A stretch of DNA of 64,000 nt from Mycolicibacterium komossense. GTDB taxonomy: Bacteria; Actinomycetota; Actinomycetes; Mycobacteriales; Mycobacteriaceae. Position numbers and translations under genes: made by a program. The stretch is taken from positions 62,112-126,111 of the forward strand of contig NZ_JACKTY010000014.1 in NCBI RefSeq assembly GCF_025822605.1, read 5' to 3'. Below, piece after piece: positions 56,065-63,744 of this stretch (position 1 is its first letter; every line of letters starts with the position of its first letter). The notes beneath the pieces are model-generated. The model had not been told where the DNA came from. It worked only from the letters and a program-made list of their open reading frames with translations, and made no database searches.

Positions 56065-56735
56065 CGGAGCGAGGCATCTGGCTGGCCGACGAGGCGCAGC
56101 GTATCGACCTCGCCGCATTCACCGAAAGGGCTTTGCGGCTCGACGATGCCGCGGTGATTCGCTTCCGGAAGCGGTCCGAGGACACCCTGATGGCCTGGCT
56201 GGCAACGGGTTTCGACGTACTGGCGGCACGGGCACTGCAAGGGCGGGTACGGCCGGACGACCTGTCCGCCGGAGCCGACGAACTCTCCCGTGCCCTGGTG
56301 GCATCCGAGTCCGGCTATGTGAACCCGGGTTTCGCGATGGATTCGGCCTGGCGCGGCGTCTTGCCGCCGGACTCGGGTTTCATGCACCTGGACGATGTGC
56401 CGGCCCGGGTGATGCTCGATCTGGCTCAGCGCGGTGTTGCCCTGGCCCGCGAGCACGGCAGTGGGCAGGGGCCACCGGTTTCACTACTGGATCAGGAAGT
56501 TATCAGCGTCAGCTCGGGGGACCTGACCGTGGGCATCCCCATGCGGTGCGTATTCGCCTTGACGGCAATGGGTTTTCTTCCGCAGTCGAGCAATGCCGGT
56601 GACGACTTCGCGCCGGAGTCGGTCGCCCCCGACGAGATCGTGCGGATCAGGGTGTTGCCGACCTGGCTGCGCATCGACGCCCGGTTCGGCTCGGTGTACC
56701 GCCGCCGCGGTAACCCGGCTGTCGTCCTGCGCTGA
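56052..56735 (+). CDS. Conserved hypothetical protein (Rv2474c-like)
   Basis: About 227 residues, soluble, no motif I can name. It begins [22 protein letters not shown] and contains FAMDSAWRGVLPPDSGFMHLDDVPARVMLDL near 90-120, likely a conserved core, and ends with a basic beta-rich part (RFGSVYRRRGNPAVVLR). GTG 56052 overlaps the thioesterase end by 13 bases. In M. tuberculosis a gene of similar size (Rv2474c) holds the same place. A link to acyl-CoA thioester metabolism is only positional. Confidence 0.82.
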   Translation: MVEVAERGIWLADEAQRIDLAAFTERALRLDDAAVIRFRKRSEDTLMAWLATGFDVLAARALQGRVRPDDLSAGADELSRALVASESGYVNPGFAMDSAWRGVLPPDSGFMHLDDVPARVMLDLAQRGVALAREHGSGQGPPVSLLDQEVISVSSGDLTVGIPMRCVFALTAMGFLPQSSNAGDDFAPESVAPDEIVRIRVLPTWLRIDARFGSVYRRRGNPAVVLR

Positions 56736-56744
56736 ATTATCTTG

Positions 56745-56806
56745 CGCGAACAGACGCAAACATCCATCGATATCCGCGCCCGACGGGATTTTTACGTCTG
56801 CTCGCG
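56745..56806. terminator. Inverted repeat between convergent genes
   Basis: CGCGAACAGACGCAAA (56745-56760) pairs with TTTACGTCTGCTCGCG (56791-56806) at 14 of 16 positions around a 30-base loop. It lies between the convergent Rv2474c-like and aglA genes and probably acts as a two-way terminator. The arm sequence looks like a dispersed mycobacterial repeat. Confidence 0.55.
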
Positions 56807-56816
56807 GTAATCGGGG

Positions 56817-58388
56817 TCAGATCAGCCACACCGCGGTGTTCGGGGGAAGCTCACCGTCGGCCAGCGGTGCGCTACTGAGCAGCACCTCGCCGGCGGGCAG
56901 CGCCACCGCGACACTGCCGGTGTTCAGCGCGCAGGTCAGGCCGCCTCCGGTGCGAAACACCAGAGCCTCATCGTCGGTGTCCTGCCAGGTGATGTCTGTG
57001 CCGCTGAATTGTGCTGTCTGCTTGCGCAAGTGGATGGCCCGTCGGAAGAAGGCCAGCGTCGAGTCTTCGTCGGCACGCTGTTTGTCGACGGTCAACGCGG
57101 CCCACTCGGCCGGTATCGGCAGCCAGGTATCCGGGTTGGTCGAGAAGCCGAACGGTGGTGTGCCGCCGTCCCACGGCATCGGCACCCGGCAGCCGTCGCG
57201 GCCACGTTCTTCGTGCCCCGAACGCTCCCACGTCGGGTCCTGCAGTACTTCGTCGGGCAGATCCACGTTGGGCAGGCCCAGCTCTTCGCCGTTGTACACG
57301 AACACGATGCCCGGCAACGCCAACATGACCATGGCCATCGCGTTGGCCCTGGCCAATCCGGCAGCTCCGCCGCCGTAACGGCTGACCTCGCGCTCGACGT
57401 CATGGTTGGACAATGTCCAGGTCGCCGGCGAACCTGCCAGTTCTGCTGCAGCCAAAGAGTTTTCGATCGCCTCGCGAACCTCGACAGCGTCGAACTTCGC
57501 GCGGACCAGCCGGAAGTTGAAGCCCAGGTGTAGTTCGTCGGGCCGCAGATACTTGGCAAAGTCCTCGTTGTCGAACACCCAGATCTCACCGATCGTCACC
57601 GCGTTCGGATAGTCGTTGAGGACGCGCCGGATGAAGCGGTGGATCTCGTGTACACCGTCGTGATTGAAGCGTGGGTCGTCATCGTCGAGGGTCAGCATCG
57701 GCAGGTCAGGGTTTCGCATATCCGGCAAGCCGGCCGGTTTTGCCATGCCGTGCGCGACGTCGATGCGGAACCCGTCGACGCCCAGGTCCAACCAGAATCG
57801 CAGCGTCTTCTCCAGATCCGCGAAGATCTCGGGGTTCTCCCAGTTGAGGTCGGGCTGTTCGGGATCGAAGAGGTGTAGATACCACTGGCCCACGTTGCCG
57901 TCGGGCTCGACCACGCGGGTCCAGGCCGGACCGCCGAACACCGACACCCAGTTGTTGGGCGGGTGCTGGCCGTGCGGACCGCTGCCGTCGCGGAAGATGT
58001 AGCGCGCGCGCTGGACGCTGCCGGCACCCGCGGCCAATGCCTCGCGGAACCAGACATGTTGTGAACTCGTGTGATTGGGCACTAGATCCATGGTGATCTT
58101 GATGCCGCGGGCGTGTGCCGCCTCGATCAGGCGGTGCAGGGCGCCGATGCCGCCGAACAGCGGATCGACGTCGCGTGGATCGGCGACGTCATAACCGTGA
58201 TCTGCCATGGGTGACACCATGACCGGATTCAGCCAGATTGCGTCGATACCCAAGTCGTCGAGGTAGTCGAGCTCGGCGGTCACCCCGTCCAGGTCGCCGA
58301 CACCATCACCGTCACTGTCGCGGAAGGAGCGTGGGTAAGCCTGATAAAAGACGGCGTCCGACCACCAGGGGGTGTTGAGGTCTGTCAC
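56817..58388 (-). CDS. aglA: Alpha-glucosidase AglA (GH13)
   Basis: A 523-residue GH13 enzyme hydrolysing alpha-glucosides (maltose, isomaltose or trehalose type). The four conserved regions are present: DLVPNHTS near 100, GFRIDVAHGMAKP (nucleophile Asp) near 200, IGEIWVFDN (acid/base Glu) near 260 and LSNHDVEREVSRYG near 315. It begins WWSDAVFYQAYPRSFRDSDGDGVGDL, typical of the oligo-1,6-glucosidase subgroup. I chose GTG 58388; the frame open to 58547 overlaps glbO and is not family-like. Order aglA-glbO as in M. tuberculosis. Confidence 0.93.
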   Translation of the reverse strand: MTDLNTPWWSDAVFYQAYPRSFRDSDGDGVGDLDGVTAELDYLDDLGIDAIWLNPVMVSPMADHGYDVADPRDVDPLFGGIGALHRLIEAAHARGIKITMDLVPNHTSSQHVWFREALAAGAGSVQRARYIFRDGSGPHGQHPPNNWVSVFGGPAWTRVVEPDGNVGQWYLHLFDPEQPDLNWENPEIFADLEKTLRFWLDLGVDGFRIDVAHGMAKPAGLPDMRNPDLPMLTLDDDDPRFNHDGVHEIHRFIRRVLNDYPNAVTIGEIWVFDNEDFAKYLRPDELHLGFNFRLVRAKFDAVEVREAIENSLAAAELAGSPATWTLSNHDVEREVSRYGGGAAGLARANAMAMVMLALPGIVFVYNGEELGLPNVDLPDEVLQDPTWERSGHEERGRDGCRVPMPWDGGTPPFGFSTNPDTWLPIPAEWAALTVDKQRADEDSTLAFFRRAIHLRKQTAQFSGTDITWQDTDDEALVFRTGGGLTCALNTGSVAVALPAGEVLLSSAPLADGELPPNTAVWLI

Positions 58389-58420
58389 TGCACCGACCCT
58401 AGTCGCCGGGCGTGAACGCG

Positions 58421-58816
58421 TCAGAACGCCGAGTTGACCATCGACTGCGCGGCCATCTCGAGATAGTCGAGCAGTTGCTTGCGGTGGGGGTCGTCCAGGG
58501 TGGTCGAGTCGATGGACGCGATGGCGGTGTGCATGCACCGCAGCCACGCGTCACGCTCGAGGAAGCCGATCTTGAAGGGATTGTGGCGCATTCGTAGCCG
58601 CGGATGCCCACGCTGTTCGGAATATGTCCGCGGGCCGCCCCAGTACTGCTCGAGGAACATCCGCAACCGATCCTCGGCACCAGCCATGTCGTCATCGGGG
58701 TAGAGCGGGCGCAGGATTTCATCCTCGGCGACCAGCTCGTAGAAACGGGCAACGATCGCGTGGAAGGTGGCGGCGCCGCCAACAGCGTCGTAGAAGGACT
58801 GCGGTTCGTCAGACAT
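58421..58816 (-). CDS. glbO: Group II truncated hemoglobin O
   Basis: A 131-residue heme protein with a 2-on-2 globin fold. [22 protein letters not shown] holds the B10 Tyr, [27 protein letters not shown] carries the CD-E region and proximal His (RGHPRL), and [11 protein letters not shown] has the G8 Trp. It is nearly the same as M. tuberculosis TrHbO as I remember it. It binds oxygen tightly and may deliver it to respiratory oxidases or act against oxidants. ATG 58816 follows GGTGGGG. It lies 32 bases before aglA on the same strand, probably one operon. Confidence 0.96.
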   Translation of the reverse strand: MSDEPQSFYDAVGGAATFHAIVARFYELVAEDEILRPLYPDDDMAGAEDRLRMFLEQYWGGPRTYSEQRGHPRLRMRHNPFKIGFLERDAWLRCMHTAIASIDSTTLDDPHRKQLLDYLEMAAQSMVNSAF

Positions 58817-58841
58817 CCCCACCATTGTCGCCCGAGACCGC

Positions 58842-59858
58842 TCAGCCCGGGATTCGGGCCAGGATCTGGTCCTTGATCGTCGCCGGCTGATCGGTGGTCA
58901 ACTGCAACCCCATGGCGCCCAGATCGACGACGACGTTGTCCTTCAACGCCACGGTTCGGTACTGCGTGAAGGACTTGCCGGCCAGCTTGTTCTGCAGCGC
59001 CGCCCCGTCCGTCGTGGCCGTCACGTTGCCGATGACGAGGGCCACCGACGGGCTGCCTGCGGGCGTCGGAAGGGTGACCGTCTGGCCAGAGCAGCGACTC
59101 CAGATATCCGTCAGGTGTGCGACGAAGCGCTGCGCGGCGGCGTGGTCGTCGAACGTCGTGACCACCTCGTCGATGATCGTCGCCGTCGTGGCATCCATGA
59201 AGTGCGCGCCCTTGTATCCGGTGAAATCGGCCCCGTTGTAGGACGTGTCGAGGCCCGCCATGATCGCGTCGAAGCAGGGGGGAGCAGGCGGCTCCGGCGC
59301 GCCGCTTCGGCCTCCGGGCGTTCCAGATCCACCTCCGGGGCCGCCGCCGGAATAGTCAACGGGGGCCAGATTCGGTGTCTTCATGATGGCCTTCACCTCG
59401 TCGAGGCTCAGCAGCACTCGCGGCAGGTCGGCCTGGCCGAGCACGGGGTTGCTGGGTGCCTGCGTGGTCGTCGGGCTCGGGGTCGGGGTGGCCGTGCTGG
59501 TGCTCGTCGACGGTGCTGACGTCGTCATCGGCGCGGCAATGGTCGAGCTGACCGAATTCGCCGGGTGGATCGCCCACACCAGCAACGCCCCGGCGGCGAT
59601 CACGATCACCGCGTAGGACAGCGTCAGACCGAGCACCGCGCGGTCTCGGCCACGCTCGTGCCGGTCGCGGATATCGGCCAGCGCGAAGTGCCCCAACACC
59701 GCTCCGATCGGGGCGAACAGGAATGCAAAGACGATCGACCAGGTCGCCATCTTGTTGCTCGGTGGCGGGGGATAGGGCTGGGCATGAGGAGGGGGCCAGC
59801 CGTAGCCGTAGGGATATTGCGGATCCGTCGGGCCGGGGTTGTCGGGACCGTAAGTCAT
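58842..59858 (-). CDS. DUF4190 membrane protein with PknH-like sensor domain
   Basis: About 338 residues. The cytoplasmic N terminus is Pro/Tyr-rich ([19 protein letters not shown]). Two helices (about 38-60 and 78-100, the DUF4190 pair) are followed by a Ser/Thr/Pro linker ([19 protein letters not shown]) and, from about 155, an extracytoplasmic domain like the PknH sensor with cysteines in PPCFDAI and WSRCSGQ. There is no kinase. A Gly-rich loop ([13 protein letters not shown]) interrupts the sensor domain. ATG 59858 is used, with GGAGG 13 bases upstream. A ligand-sensing or surface role is inferred. Confidence 0.85.
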   Translation of the reverse strand: MTYGPDNPGPTDPQYPYGYGWPPPHAQPYPPPPSNKMATWSIVFAFLFAPIGAVLGHFALADIRDRHERGRDRAVLGLTLSYAVIVIAAGALLVWAIHPANSVSSTIAAPMTTSAPSTSTSTATPTPSPTTTQAPSNPVLGQADLPRVLLSLDEVKAIMKTPNLAPVDYSGGGPGGGSGTPGGRSGAPEPPAPPCFDAIMAGLDTSYNGADFTGYKGAHFMDATTATIIDEVVTTFDDHAAAQRFVAHLTDIWSRCSGQTVTLPTPAGSPSVALVIGNVTATTDGAALQNKLAGKSFTQYRTVALKDNVVVDLGAMGLQLTTDQPATIKDQILARIPG

Positions 59859-60043
59859 CAGTGTCTGTGCCTCCTGCGTTCCGGTATTCAATCGCACCGG
59901 GCCTGATCGGCGCACACAGGTGGGCCGGTCGAACCCTGCCGTCGCACAGACGTCAAATGAAGTTCACTGGATTGACCTGCGAACACGAGACAAATTGCCG
60001 TGCGACGAACGCGGAATCGTGGTGGACTGTCGGCGGAGGATCA

Positions 60044-60706
60044 ATGTCGCAGCGCAAACGTAGCCAACTGAATAGGGTTGGTCACCGCGCGGCGGCAGGC
60101 GGTTCGGTGCCACCGCCGGCGTCGAATCTTCACAGTGTGGAGACGGTAGCGCCACAGTCTGTGCATGTACCGCATGACGGCGGTTCGGTGTGGGGTCGCC
60201 GCCGGGTGCTTCTCCTGAATTCCACGTACGAGCCGTTGACCGCGCTGCCGATGCGGCGCGCCGTCATCATGCTGCTTTGCGGAAAAGCCGATGTCGTCCA
60301 TGACGACCCAACGGGTCCGGTGATCCATTCGGCCAGCCGGACGATCACCGTTCCGTCGGTGATCCGGCTGCGCACTTACGTCCGGGTGCCGTATCGGGCG
60401 CGGATCCCGATGACCCGTGCGGCGCTGATGCATCGCGACCGCTTCCGCTGCGCGTACTGCGGCGGCAAGGCCGACACCGTCGACCACGTCATTCCGCGTA
60501 GCCGCGGTGGCGAGCACACGTGGGAGAACTGCGTCGCGTGCTGCTCGACGTGCAATCACAAGAAAGCCGACAAACTGCTGTCCGAGTTGGGCTGGGCGTT
60601 GCGGATGGCGCCGATGCCCCCGAAAGGCCAGCACTGGCGGCTGCTGTCCACGGTCAAAGAGCTGGATCCGGCGTGGGTGCGCTATCTCGGGGAAGGCGCC
60701 GCCTGA
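60044..60706 (+). CDS. HNH endonuclease (Rv2469c-like)
   Basis: A 220-residue protein. Residues 128-185 form a zinc-ribbon HNH nuclease domain: FRCAYCGGKADTVDHVIPRSRGG with the first Cys pair and catalytic DHV, then NCVACCSTCNHKKADK with the second pair. The N-terminal part (VLLLNSTYEPLTALPMRRAVIMLLCGKADVV) is the usual companion domain of stand-alone bacterial HNH proteins. ATG 60044 follows GGAGGATCA. It is common in actinobacteria; DNA repair or unknown nicking roles are suggested but not settled. Its stop codon lies in a 56-bp tandem repeat. Confidence 0.92.
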   Translation: MSQRKRSQLNRVGHRAAAGGSVPPPASNLHSVETVAPQSVHVPHDGGSVWGRRRVLLLNSTYEPLTALPMRRAVIMLLCGKADVVHDDPTGPVIHSASRTITVPSVIRLRTYVRVPYRARIPMTRAALMHRDRFRCAYCGGKADTVDHVIPRSRGGEHTWENCVACCSTCNHKKADKLLSELGWALRMAPMPPKGQHWRLLSTVKELDPAWVRYLGEGAA

Positions 60707-60818
60707 CGACCGATCGCCGAGGGACGAGGCGTGAGGAGTCGGGCAGATCGAGCGCCGCCTGACGACCGATCGCCGAGGGACGAGGCGTGAGGAGTCGGGC
60801 AGATCGAGCGCCGCCTGA
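60697..60818. repeat. 56-bp tandem repeat, 2.2 copies, spanning the HNH stop codon
   Basis: Units at 60697-60752 and 60753-60808 are identical as far as I can see, followed by the first 10 bases (CGCCGCCTGA) of a third at 60809. The unit begins in the last codons of the HNH gene, so each copy repeats its TGA. The position on a stop codon and unit length recall the mycobacterial interspersed repetitive units (MIRU). Confidence 0.92.
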
Positions 60819-60873
60819 ACTTTGGTGCGGGCTTGCCCCGACATCGTGACGGCGGTGCGATAGGTTTACGGAC

Positions 60874-61107
60874 GTGTCCATCGCTGAGATCCACCTGATT
60901 TTCGTGGGTATCCCGTTGCTCTTGGTCGCGGTGCTGTCGGCGCTGATTTACCGCCACAAGGGCCCGCACCCGGCGTCGTACAAAATGTCCGAACCGTGGA
61001 CGCACGCACCGATCCTGTGGGCAGCTACGGAAGAGATCGTGGGCGACGCACACGGTCATGGCGCGAGCGAGTTGACAGTGGGAGGTGGCGCAAGTGGTAA
61101 GTGGTGA
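60874..61107 (+). CDS. Small membrane protein upstream of DUF5130 gene
   Basis: A 77-residue protein with one N-terminal hydrophobic helix ([21 protein letters not shown]) and a His/Gly-containing soluble tail ([20 protein letters not shown]). GTG 60874 is the only good start. Its 3' end overlaps the DUF5130 gene by 14 bases, so they are coupled. A similar small gene sits beside Rv2468c. Function is unknown. Confidence 0.75.
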   Translation: MSIAEIHLIFVGIPLLLVAVLSALIYRHKGPHPASYKMSEPWTHAPILWAATEEIVGDAHGHGASELTVGGGASGKW

Positions 61108-61573
61108 CACTCGCAGCGAGGTAGCGACGATCGACGCCGGGAACCTTCCTGTCGGCTGGGCGATAACTTACAGCGGCCGGCTCTCGGGCGTGACTGAGCC
61201 GGGCGCGCTGTCGGAAACCTATCCGTTCTCCATCAAGGACCGGGTTGAGCTGGACGACGCGCTGAAGTACGGCTCGCGGGCTTCGAAGGCTCGGTTCGCC
61301 GTATACATCGGCGATCTCGGTGCCGATACGGCTGCCAAGGCGCGGGAGCTGCTCGCCCTGGTTCCCACGCCCAATGACGCGCTGCTGATCGCCGTGTCGC
61401 CTGATCAACGGGCCATCGAGGTCGTCTACGGTGCCGGGCTTCAGGGCCGCGGCGCCGACTCGGCCGCTCCGCTGGGTGTTGCCGCCGCGGCGTCGGCATT
61501 CCAGGAAGGCAACTTGATCGACGGACTGGTCTCGGCTGTCCGGGTGCTCTCGGCCGGTATCGCCCGGCCATAG
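61094..61573 (+). CDS. DUF5130 protein (Rv2468c-like)
   Basis: About 159 residues, with a TPM-like fold: [40 protein letters not shown] and [19 protein letters not shown] 61094 has GGAGG eight bases upstream; GTG 61085 touches that site and is less likely. No signal peptide is visible. It overlaps the small membrane protein gene. The family is actinobacterial and uncharacterised as far as I know. Confidence 0.85.
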   Translation: MVSGDTRSEVATIDAGNLPVGWAITYSGRLSGVTEPGALSETYPFSIKDRVELDDALKYGSRASKARFAVYIGDLGADTAAKARELLALVPTPNDALLIAVSPDQRAIEVVYGAGLQGRGADSAAPLGVAAAASAFQEGNLIDGLVSAVRVLSAGIARP

Positions 61574-62105
61574 CAGTCCCTCTTTACTTTCGCGCATGTG
61601 CGCGTCTCGGCTGACACCCGGTTTGTTGCGCAGTTTGTTCGCGCTCGTTGAATTTCGGGATCAGTACAAGTAGATCCTCTCGGTGAACCCTTTGCTGACC
61701 GCATAACGCGGCTGCGCAGCGATCACGCTGCCGATGCGCTGAGTGGCGGCTGCCCGAACCCTCCGCAATCCGCCCGTTGATCGCTCCGGGCGCGAAGATT
61801 GCGTGGCAGTAGAAGCTGTCGCCCCGCATTCTCTGTTCGGGAGCGGCACAGGCCAGATTGCCCTGGTGGTGGCGGAGAACATCGACTGGCATCTGCGCGT
61901 TCAGCGCCGGTGCGCATTGCCGACCCACGTCGCCGGGTCCCGGTGTGGCAGGCGGGCAATCTGAAGCCGAGTGTTCCCAAGTGCCTGACATCAACGGGAT
62001 TGTCAGGCCGCGGCCGTATCCGGTCGCAGATCACCAGCAATCCGTGGCCCGCCTCGTCGCGTACACCCGTCCGCTGAGTCGATATGCCGGCCTGAGAACC
62101 AAAGT
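61574..62105. other. No intact gene; coding-like debris
   Basis: About 530 bases between the conserved block and the sugar-acid operon. Minus-strand frames give protein-like pieces in different phases: RDEAGHGLLVICDRIRPR near 62070, MPVDVLRHHQGNLACA near 61880, SVIAAQPRYAVSKGFTERIYLY ending at 61661. They do not join without frameshifts and I recognise no family. It is probably a decayed gene. Confidence 0.4.
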
Positions 62106-62137
62106 GTGTCGGCACTATTGACGACCCCCGTCGAATA

Positions 62138-62152
62138 TGGAACGGTGTTTCA
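62138..62152 (+). promoter_or_regulatory. IclR/KdgR-like operator before the sugar-acid operon
   Basis: TGGAACGGTGTTTCA is a 6+3+6 inverted repeat with one mismatch, 20 bases before the kinase ATG. IclR-family regulators such as KdgR bind TGAAA-n-TTTCA-like palindromes. A TTGACG at 62118 could be the -35 box. No IclR gene is in the window. Confidence 0.4.
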
Positions 62153-62171
62153 AAATCCGAAAGGGGAGTCG

Positions 62172-63125
62172 ATGCCGGCACGTAACGCTGTGGTCGTCAC
62201 CTATGGAGAACCGCTGCTTCGACTCAGCACGGGCACCGGCCGTCAGATCGACCGCGCCGAGGGGCTGGACGTCGCGGTCGGTGGCGCCGAGCTCAACGTG
62301 GCGATGGCGCTGTCCGCGCTCGGTCGCCGTGCGCGCTTCGTCGGCGCCGTCCCTGATTCTTTTCTCGGCGACAAGGTGATGCGCGAACTTCGTTCTCGTG
62401 GCGTGCTCGTGGACAGTGTTCACCGAGTCCCCGGAGCGCGCCTCGGTCTCTACTTTGTCGAACAGGCGGCTGCACCCCGCGGCCACCGCGTCGTCTACGA
62501 CCGCGCAGACACCGCGTTCGTGCGCTCCGAGGTGGCGGCACAGGCGCTCGACGATGCAGGCACCCTCATCGTCAGCGGGATCACCGCGGCCCTCGGACAC
62601 GGTCCTGCAAGGCAACTCGAACAAATCGTGGCGACGGCGCGCGAGCGGGGTGTCGAGGTCGTTGTCGACGTCAACTACCGGGCGCTGCTCTGGTCGCCCG
62701 CGGAGGCGGCCGCAGCATTGATCCCACTTCTACGATCGGCCGATGTCGTTATCTGCGCCGCTCGCGATGCACGCTCGGTGTTCGCCGTCGATGGGTCGGC
62801 CCTCGACAGCGCGCAGGCACTGCGTGAGCGATACGCGCTGGGCGCCAATCTTGTTGTGGTAACGGATGGTTCGAACGGCGCCGCGGCAGTGTCGGCGGAC
62901 GGCCAGTGGTCGGCGGTAGCTCCCCGCGCGGCGGTGGTGGACCGCTTCGGGGCGGGGGATGCGTTCACGGCGGGACTGATCTGGAGTCGTATGGCGGGCG
63001 GCAGTGCACCGGAGGCGCTGGAAGCCGCCGTCGCGCTCGCAGCGATGGCTTGCACGGTCGAGGCGACATCGCGGCGTTCTCCGAAGCGGAGTTGCGCGCC
63101 GTCATCGACGACCCGAAAGCGGTGA
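62172..63125 (+). CDS. PfkB-family sugar kinase (2-keto-3-deoxygluconate kinase type), C terminus frameshifted
   Basis: A 317-residue ribokinase-like kinase. GGAELNVAMALSALGRRARFVGAVPDSFLGDKV near 38-70 is the substrate lid and PfkB-1 motif, and VVDRFGAGDAFTAGLI near 255 is PfkB-2 with the catalytic Asp. Followed by a KDPG-type aldolase, it probably phosphorylates 2-keto-3-deoxygluconate. ATG 62172 follows AAGGGGAG. The frame ends in an unnatural ATSRRSPKRSCAPSSTTRKR; one G inserted near 63062 would give GDIAAFSEAELRAVI and a stop at 63136 overlapping the aldolase ATG. So the last ~20 residues are frameshifted. Confidence 0.85.
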   Translation: MPARNAVVVTYGEPLLRLSTGTGRQIDRAEGLDVAVGGAELNVAMALSALGRRARFVGAVPDSFLGDKVMRELRSRGVLVDSVHRVPGARLGLYFVEQAAAPRGHRVVYDRADTAFVRSEVAAQALDDAGTLIVSGITAALGHGPARQLEQIVATARERGVEVVVDVNYRALLWSPAEAAAALIPLLRSADVVICAARDARSVFAVDGSALDSAQALRERYALGANLVVVTDGSNGAAAVSADGQWSAVAPRAAVVDRFGAGDAFTAGLIWSRMAGGSAPEALEAAVALAAMACTVEATSRRSPKRSCAPSSTTRKR

Positions 63126-63132
63126 TGGTGCG

Positions 63133-63744
63133 ATGATCCCGATAGAGGCTTTGGATCGGCTGCGGGCTGCGCGGGCGCTCGTCCTCCTGCGCGCCGAGGG
63201 TATTGCCGACGCATTGCTGGACGCGTATGTCGAAGGTGGTTTGCGCGCAATCGAAGTCAGCTTCGTGGCGCGTGATGCCGCCGAGACGATCGCACGCCTG
63301 CGGGCGCGACATCCTTCCGTCCTCGTCGGTGCCGGGACCGTCCGGCGCGCGTCTCAGGCGAATACGGCTGCTGCCGCGGGTGCGGAATACCTGATCTCAC
63401 CATCCGCGGCTCCTGAGGTCGCCGAATGGTCAAGGCGGCGAGGGATTTTGCATATACCCGCGGTGATGACTCCGTCCGAAGTGGATGCGGCGCTCAACGC
63501 CGGCGCTCGTCTGCTCAAGCTCTTCCCTGCCGCCCGGCTGGGGCCTGGCTACGTCAGCGATCTACGGGCTCCATTTCCCGAAGTCGAATTCCTCGCCTCG
63601 GGTGGGATCACGATCGACACGGTGCCTGACTACCTGCGGGCAGGGGTGCGTGTTGTCGGAATGGGCGGTGTTCTCGCCGCCTCACGCGACGCCGATGACG
63701 TCCGCACTTCGACTGCAGCCCTTGTGAAGGCGGTACAGCTGTGA
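63133..63744 (+). CDS. eda: KDPG/KHG aldolase family protein
   Basis: A 203-residue class I aldolase of the Eda family, cleaving 2-keto-3-deoxy-6-phosphogluconate to pyruvate and glyceraldehyde-3-phosphate. Motifs: LRAIEVSFVARDAAETIARL near 32 (catalytic Glu), VGAGTVRRASQANTAAAAGAEYLISP near 63, and AGARLLKLFPAARLGPGYV with the Schiff-base Lys near 128. GGITIDTVPDYLRAGVRVVGMGG is the phosphate site. ATG 63133 sits in an ATGA with the ancestral kinase stop. Its own TGA (63742-63744) overlaps the next GTG. Confidence 0.9.
   Translation: MIPIEALDRLRAARALVLLRAEGIADALLDAYVEGGLRAIEVSFVARDAAETIARLRARHPSVLVGAGTVRRASQANTAAAAGAEYLISPSAAPEVAEWSRRRGILHIPAVMTPSEVDAALNAGARLLKLFPAARLGPGYVSDLRAPFPEVEFLASGGITIDTVPDYLRAGVRVVGMGGVLAASRDADDVRTSTAALVKAVQL

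Noticed and set aside
60697..60818. CRISPR array
   Set aside because: The units are contiguous with no spacers, only 2.2 copies, and no cas genes are in the window.
62106..62171. Riboswitch or long leader before the kinase gene
   Set aside because: Only about 65 bases with a short palindrome; no conserved riboswitch structure that I recognise.
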